Assembly: GCF_036099295.1 (NCBI RefSeq)
Contig: NZ_CP107976.1
Span: forward strand, 868,001-932,000
Origin: Streptomyces sp. NBC_00358
GTDB lineage: Bacteria; Actinomycetota; Actinomycetes; Streptomycetales; Streptomycetaceae
Direction of reading: 5' to 3'
Length of the DNA: 64,000 bases
Shown here: piece by piece, positions 59,664-64,000 of the stretch
Layout of the letters: each line of letters starts with the position of its first letter
How positions within the stretch are numbered: the stretch's first letter is position 1
Notes under the pieces: model-generated
What the model was told of the DNA's origin: nothing
Databases searched by the model: none
The model's input: only the letters and a program-made list of their open reading frames with translations
Translations under genes and position numbers: made by a program

Positions 59664-61835
59664 CTACACCTGGGAGGGGGCGGCGCCGAGGAAGCGGAAC
59701 CGGCCACCCTCGACCTGGTACAGGAAGACACCCCAGCCGGCGAACGTGCCGTCCGTCGGCTTGAAGGAGAAGTCCTTGGTGATGCCCTTGTAGTGCCCGT
59801 TGCGCAGCAGGCCAAGCAACGCCTGGCGTTTCGGGGGCCGTCCGCCCTTCGTGGCCTTCACCGTCTCCTGGACGACGAGGTTGACGGTGTCGTACGCCTC
59901 GGCGGCGTAGTGGCCGGGCTCGGCTCCATAGCGCTTGCGGAAGGCGGCGGTGAAGGCCGCCGCGGCCGGCACGGCCGTGGGGTCGACGAAGGAGGCGGTC
60001 AACAGCCATCCCTCGGCCGCTTTCCCGGCCTCCTTCAGGAACTCCGGGTCGATCACGGCCTGCGGGGTGAGCCGTGGCCCGTCGAAACCGGCCGCCGCCA
60101 GCGCGCGGGCCACCCGGGCCCCGCCCCGCGCGTCTCCGGCGTAGATGAAGGAGCCGATCCCGGCCCGCAGCATGTCGGCGACGACGGGTCGCACGTCCTC
60201 GGTGTCCGCCGGGATCACCCGGGGGTAGACCGGCCGGCCCAGCTTGCGCATCAGGATGGCGTTGATCGAGGCGGACTCCTGGGCGTACGTCCGCGCGGTA
60301 CGGTCCTGGAGCAGGCCGGAGCGCAGCTTTCCCTTCTGCCGCAGGACATAGATGCTGATCGGCAGGGCGACGGCGGCGTCGCTGGGCCGGCAGTGCAGGA
60401 AGGACCGGTACTGCTGCGAGGTCAGGATCAGCCCCCCGGCCGAGATGCACAGCACCGGCAGCAGGGCCTCGTCGTAGGCGCCGAGCACGGCGTCCGCCGT
60501 TTCGTCGTTGGTGGGGCCGAGGACGGCGAGCACGTCGGTGTCCTGGATCAGCTTCTTGGCCGCGCCCGGCGCCCGTCCGGCGCTGCCGCCGTCGTCGGCG
60601 GTCTTCAGTACGAGCTCGAAGGGCTTGTCCTTACGGGAGTTGTACTGCTCGATCGCCAGCCGGGCGCCCCGCTCCTGCGCCTCGCCCACCGCGCGTTGCG
60701 CCCCGCTCAGGTCCGCCTGCACGCCGACGGCCCAGCGGTGGTCCCGCGGCGCGGGCGACCCCGGGTCGTCCTCGTCGCGCAGAGCGGCCCAGGCCGCCAC
60801 ACCGCCACCCGCCAGGAGCACCGCCGCCCCGGAAGCCAGCACCAGCAGGCGCCGCCGGCTCGGCGAGGTCCGTTCCCCGTCCCCGGACGCTTCGGCGACT
60901 GTCGGCTCGATGTCGGGCAGCGCCAGCATCTCGGACGAACGGTCGGCGATGGCCCGTACGACGTCCTCGGGCAGCCAGTCGATCTGCCCGCCCTCGGGGA
61001 TCGCGTCCTCGACCAGCAGCTCCGTGCCGAACCGCCCGGCCGTCGGACGGTCGGCCGGGTCCTTCGCCAGGCATCGGCGCAGCAGTTCAGGCAGGCCGCC
61101 GTCGTCCGCGTCCTCCTCGGCCTCGATGCCGGCCAGGTCGGGTTCGTCGTGGACCGTCCGGTAGAGCAGGGCGTCCGCCGTGCCGGTGCCGAACGGCGGC
61201 CGGCCGCTCGCCGCGTAGGCCAGCAGGCACCCCAGGGAGAAGATGTCGCTCGGCGGACCGACGGCGGAGCCGCGCGCCTCGGCCTGTTCGGGCGACAGGA
61301 ATCCGGGGGTGCCGACGACCAGGTCGGTGGAGGTGATCGCGGTCTCGTCGGCCGCGCGGGCGATCCCGAAGTCGATCAGGCGCGGGCCGTCCACGGCGAG
61401 CAGGACGTTCGCGGGCTTGACGTCCCGGTGGACCAGCCCGGCGGCGTGCACCTCGCGCAGCGCGGCGGCGAGCATCCTGGCCAGGACGCGCACGCTGCGG
61501 GCGGGCAGCGGACCGTGGCGGGTGACCGCCTCCTCAAGCGAGGGGCCGGGCACGAACGCGGTGGCCAGCCAGGGCGCCGCCGCCTCCGGGTCGGCGCCGG
61601 TGACCGGCACGGCCCAGGGGCTGGTCACCCGCCGGGCCGCCTCGACCTCACGGCGGAACCGGGCCCGGAAGTCGGGCTCGTCCGCGTACTCCGCCTGGAT
61701 GACCTTGACGGCGGCCAGCGCCCCGGCTTCCGTACGGCCGAGGTAGACCACGCCCATGCCGCCCGCGCCGAGCCGGGCCAGCAGCCGGTGTCCGCCGATC
61801 GAGGCGGGGTCGGTGGGGAGCAGACGCTCGCTCAC
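59664..61835 (-). CDS. Ser/Thr kinase with extracytoplasmic solute-binding domain (second)
   Basis: A 723-residue paralogue with the same layout: kinase domain (Asp138 in HRDVKPAN, DFG Asp155), SRRRLL (326-331) before a membrane helix, and a solute-binding domain (HRWAVGVQADLSGAQRAVGE; AVLGPTNDETADAV). Its binding domain diverges from the first, suggesting a different ligand. It overlaps the lipoprotein gene by 4 nt (GTGA at 61832-61835), so translation is coupled. The order lipoprotein, kinase, kinase suggests the lipoprotein and kinases act on the same cue. Confidence 0.9.
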   Translation of the reverse strand: MSERLLPTDPASIGGHRLLARLGAGGMGVVYLGRTEAGALAAVKVIQAEYADEPDFRARFRREVEAARRVTSPWAVPVTGADPEAAAPWLATAFVPGPSLEEAVTRHGPLPARSVRVLARMLAAALREVHAAGLVHRDVKPANVLLAVDGPRLIDFGIARAADETAITSTDLVVGTPGFLSPEQAEARGSAVGPPSDIFSLGCLLAYAASGRPPFGTGTADALLYRTVHDEPDLAGIEAEEDADDGGLPELLRRCLAKDPADRPTAGRFGTELLVEDAIPEGGQIDWLPEDVVRAIADRSSEMLALPDIEPTVAEASGDGERTSPSRRRLLVLASGAAVLLAGGGVAAWAALRDEDDPGSPAPRDHRWAVGVQADLSGAQRAVGEAQERGARLAIEQYNSRKDKPFELVLKTADDGGSAGRAPGAAKKLIQDTDVLAVLGPTNDETADAVLGAYDEALLPVLCISAGGLILTSQQYRSFLHCRPSDAAVALPISIYVLRQKGKLRSGLLQDRTARTYAQESASINAILMRKLGRPVYPRVIPADTEDVRPVVADMLRAGIGSFIYAGDARGGARVARALAAAGFDGPRLTPQAVIDPEFLKEAGKAAEGWLLTASFVDPTAVPAAAAFTAAFRKRYGAEPGHYAAEAYDTVNLVVQETVKATKGGRPPKRQALLGLLRNGHYKGITKDFSFKPTDGTFAGWGVFLYQVEGGRFRFLGAAPSQV

Positions 61836-62692
61836 CGCGCCGCCTCCAGTTCGCTCTCGACCTGAGTGAGCATCTCGCCCGCGCCCTGTAGCAGCGCCGC
61901 GTCGACCTCTTCCCCCGACCGGCCCTTGGCGCCCTTGCCGACGACGGCCACGGTGACCTGGGCCATGCGGCTCTGTATCCAGTAGTAGTAATAGGGGCCG
62001 CCGAGTTGGTCGCTGTAGTACTGACCGCCCTCGGTGAGCGTGTCCTCGGCGTTGGCGTTGCCGAGCTGGCCGAAGGCGGACCCCTGGGAGAGCAGTCCGG
62101 TGATCCGCTCGCCCTGGCGGAGTTGCTGGTCGGGACAGCGCAGGGCCTCTTCGAGGGTTCCGGCCATCTCCCATTCGGCGTCCCGCACGGTGCGGTGCAC
62201 GGTGACGACGGCGGCGACGCGGATCGGGCCCTTGCCGTTCCCGGCCGGCAGTTCGCTGTAGCGGGTGAGACTGGCGAGCACCGTCGAGGGCAGTGGTTCG
62301 CGCTGCCAGACGCAGTTCGCGTCGAGCACGGGCCAGTAGCCGGGGTCACTCTCGTACGGGTTCCGCTTGACGTAGCCGGGGCCCCAGTTGTCGGGGGTCG
62401 ACGCGATGGCGCGGGCCAGGCGTAAGCCGTCCGCGCGGGTTCTGGGTGCTCGGCCGGGATCGGGACGAAAGCCCAGTCCTGTGCCGCTGGGGGTCGGGGC
62501 CGGCGAGGCGGAACCCTTACCGCTGCTGGGAGTCGGGGCCGAGACGGCGCTCGTACGCCTGCTCGCGGTCGCGTCGTTCGAGACCGTGGGTTTCGCGGTC
62601 CCGGCGTCCCCCGCCCCCGCCGAGCAGCCGGCGAGCACCAGCCCCGTGGCTAACGCCCCGCAGCACAGCCGCACCGGTCTCCGATACGCCAT
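61832..62692 (-). CDS. Lipoprotein, first gene of kinase operon
   Basis: A 286-residue lipoprotein: a short signal and lipobox LVLAGC with Cys23, a Ser/Thr/Pro/Ala linker, then a soluble domain (about 90-286) with conserved-looking GPIRVAAVVTVHRTV and ITGLLSQGSAFGQLGN segments but no family I can name. An upstream in-frame ATG at 62725 is possible; ATG 62692 fits a normal signal length. It is the first gene of the lipoprotein-kinase-kinase operon. Its position suggests it may bind the cell wall or a ligand and pass it to the kinases; this is inference. Confidence 0.75.
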   Translation of the reverse strand: MAYRRPVRLCCGALATGLVLAGCSAGAGDAGTAKPTVSNDATASRRTSAVSAPTPSSGKGSASPAPTPSGTGLGFRPDPGRAPRTRADGLRLARAIASTPDNWGPGYVKRNPYESDPGYWPVLDANCVWQREPLPSTVLASLTRYSELPAGNGKGPIRVAAVVTVHRTVRDAEWEMAGTLEEALRCPDQQLRQGERITGLLSQGSAFGQLGNANAEDTLTEGGQYYSDQLGGPYYYYWIQSRMAQVTVAVVGKGAKGRSGEEVDAALLQGAGEMLTQVESELEAAR

Positions 62693-62854
62693 GAACGTCC
62701 CCCATCCGCAAGGGTGTTCCCCCACGGGGAGGGTATCGACTATGCCTCCGGGGCACTACGCATTGCCGCGGTCCGTTGCCTCGCGACGGCCGCGGCACAT
62801 GCGAACGGGCCACACCGCCGGATCGCCGTCGCCCGAGTCCGCGCCGGACACGCG

Positions 62855-62901
62855 CCGAACAAGCGGTCCGGGCGTTTCTCAGCGCCGGACCGCTTGTTCG
62901 G
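62855..62901 (-). terminator. 17-bp terminator after the hydrolase gene
   Basis: Perfect 17-bp stem (62855-62871 with 62885-62901) and a 13-nt loop, 43 bp downstream of the hydrolase gene's stop. It also separates the lipoprotein operon promoter. Confidence 0.75.
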
Positions 62902-62943
62902 TCTTGTGGGCCGCCCTCCGGGTCCCGCCGGGAGGCCGCCGGA

Positions 62944-63771
62944 TCAGCCGCGCGCGAAGTCGAGCAGGTCGGCGTTGAACGTCTCGGCGAACTCGGGCAC
63001 CATCGCGAGGCCGTGGGGGGCACCCGGGTACACCTTGTAGACCGCGCCCTTGACGAGCTTCGAGGACTTGTCGCCGGACGCCACGATGGGCACGATCTGG
63101 TCGTCGTCGCCGTGCACGATGAGCGTGGGCACGTCGATCTTCTTGAGGTCTTCGGTGAGGTCCGTCTCGGAGAACGCCTTGACGCAGTCGTAGGCGCCCT
63201 TGATGCCCACCGTCATGCCCCAGAGCCAGAACTCGTCCCGCGTCCCCTGGGTGACGGTCGATCCGTCGCGGTTGGCGCCGTAGAACGGGGCGCTGAGGTC
63301 CTTGTAGAACTGCGAACGGTCGGTCTCCACCCCCTTGCGGATCTCGTCGAAGACGTCGATCGGAAGACCTTCGGGGTTCTCGTCCGTCTTGAGCATGAGC
63401 GGTGGGATCGCTCCGACCAGGACCGCCTTGGCCACCCGGCCGGAGCCGTGCCGGCCGAGGTAGCGCGTGACCTCGCCGCCGCCGGTCGAGTGGCCGACCA
63501 GGATCGCGTCCCGGAGGTCCAACTCCTCGATGACCGCCGCCAGGTCGTCGGCGTAGGTGTCCAGATCGTTGCCGTCCCAGGTCTGGCCGGAGCGTCCGCC
63601 ACCGCGCCGGTCGTGGGCGACGGCCCGGAAGCCGTTGTCCGCCATCACCTTCATCTGGGCGTCCCAGGCGTCCGCGGTCAGCGGCCAGCCGTGGGAGAAG
63701 ACGACCGGCCGGCCCGACCCCCAGTCCTTGTAGAAGATCTGCGTGCCGTCCTTGGCGGTGGCGAAGGGCAT
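62944..63771 (-). CDS. Alpha/beta hydrolase (cofactor-free haloperoxidase/arylesterase type)
   Basis: A 275-residue enzyme of the non-haem chloroperoxidase branch: [21 protein letters not shown] (oxyanion), nucleophile GHSTGGGE, acid Asp in [10 protein letters not shown] and His in GAPHGLAM. These enzymes hydrolyse aryl or alkyl esters, and form peracids that halogenate in vitro. ATG 63771 begins the conserved N-terminus. It is the last gene in the window; the 229-bp region upstream (63772-64000) has no clear gene. Confidence 0.88.
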   Translation of the reverse strand: MPFATAKDGTQIFYKDWGSGRPVVFSHGWPLTADAWDAQMKVMADNGFRAVAHDRRGGGRSGQTWDGNDLDTYADDLAAVIEELDLRDAILVGHSTGGGEVTRYLGRHGSGRVAKAVLVGAIPPLMLKTDENPEGLPIDVFDEIRKGVETDRSQFYKDLSAPFYGANRDGSTVTQGTRDEFWLWGMTVGIKGAYDCVKAFSETDLTEDLKKIDVPTLIVHGDDDQIVPIVASGDKSSKLVKGAVYKVYPGAPHGLAMVPEFAETFNADLLDFARG

Positions 63772-64000
63772 GTGCGGTTCCTCTCGCGTCTGGTTCCGGA
63801 AATCACTCTTCACACGCCGACGGTGCCCGCGTCGGTCCGGTCGGCGGCGCGGAGGGATACGGCAGCGTCTCCCGCGCCGGCCCCGGGGCGTGCCCGCCAC
63901 GCCACAAGCCTGCGGCGGACGTTCGAGGGCGATGGGGGGACCGGCAGCACGAATTGACCGGAATGAGCACGTCGTCCACATCACCCTAGCCGAGGGGCCA

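Overview
The window looks like chromosomal DNA of a Streptomyces or very close actinobacterial relative. GC content is very high with strong third-position GC, GTG and TTG starts are common, and the gene families are typical: RsbW-like ATPases, PP2C/SpoIIE phosphatases, Hanks-type kinases, many TetR regulators and secreted polysaccharide-degrading enzymes. I see no rRNA, tRNA, CRISPR array, transposase or phage gene. The gene mix (regulators, stress and nutrient enzymes, decayed genes) suits an accessory or arm-like part of the chromosome.

Layout. 1-7.5 kb: MHYT membrane protein, alpha/beta hydrolase, RsbW-like ATPase divergent from a TetR gene, a sigma-factor/CAP-domain fusion and a DEAD-box helicase. 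7.5-12.9 kb: a small membrane protein, a GNAT enzyme, an aldo/keto reductase divergent from a TetR gene, and an ABC drug-type exporter pair divergent from a TetR gene. 12.9-15.7 kb: a minisatellite and a deletion scar that joins the C-terminal ends of a PucR regulator and an NCS1 permease, followed by an intact NTF2-like gene and an aldehyde dehydrogenase. 15.7-27.8 kb: an alginate-lyase-like enzyme, SRPBCC protein, Na+/solute symporter, a ParA-like ATPase with a small coupled partner, a calcium-loop-like acidic protein, hydrolase/MarR pair, reductases, TetR/SDR pair, VOC protein and MFS exporter.

28-36.6 kb is the clearest metabolic unit: a secreted PA14-GH2 glycosidase, a divergent LacI regulator, and a binding protein-ATPase-permease-permease operon of the YtfQRT-YjfF (galactofuranose) type. 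Matching LacI-like boxes lie in front of both transcription units, which suggests one regulon for cleaving and importing an oligosaccharide, possibly galactofuranose-containing. 36.6-47.6 kb: methyltransferase, a secreted lamin-tail-domain protein with extreme repeats, two small proteins, a MerR-DnaN (sliding clamp) fusion, a membrane Ser/Thr kinase, a FUSC-family transporter and an ArsR-SRPBCC-TIGR03086 operon under two palindromic boxes.

47.6-64 kb: MOSC protein, unknown protein, SRPBCC protein, a desaturase remnant, an ABC exporter, a double Nudix protein, an AI-2E family membrane protein, a 940-residue GAF/PAS/PP2C/ATPase signalling protein, and a tightly coupled lipoprotein-kinase-kinase operon in which both kinases carry an extracytoplasmic ABC-type solute-binding domain. 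The window ends with a haloperoxidase-type hydrolase.

The most unusual items are the MerR-clamp fusion (40007-41089), the sigma-CAP fusion (4019-5677), the solute-sensing kinase operon (57463-62692), the repeat-rich LTD protein (37632-38555), the ParA/small-partner pair (19243-20099) and the deletion scar (13009-13683). Several genes appear to have leaderless promoters, with a -10-like hexamer 6-8 nt before the start codon.
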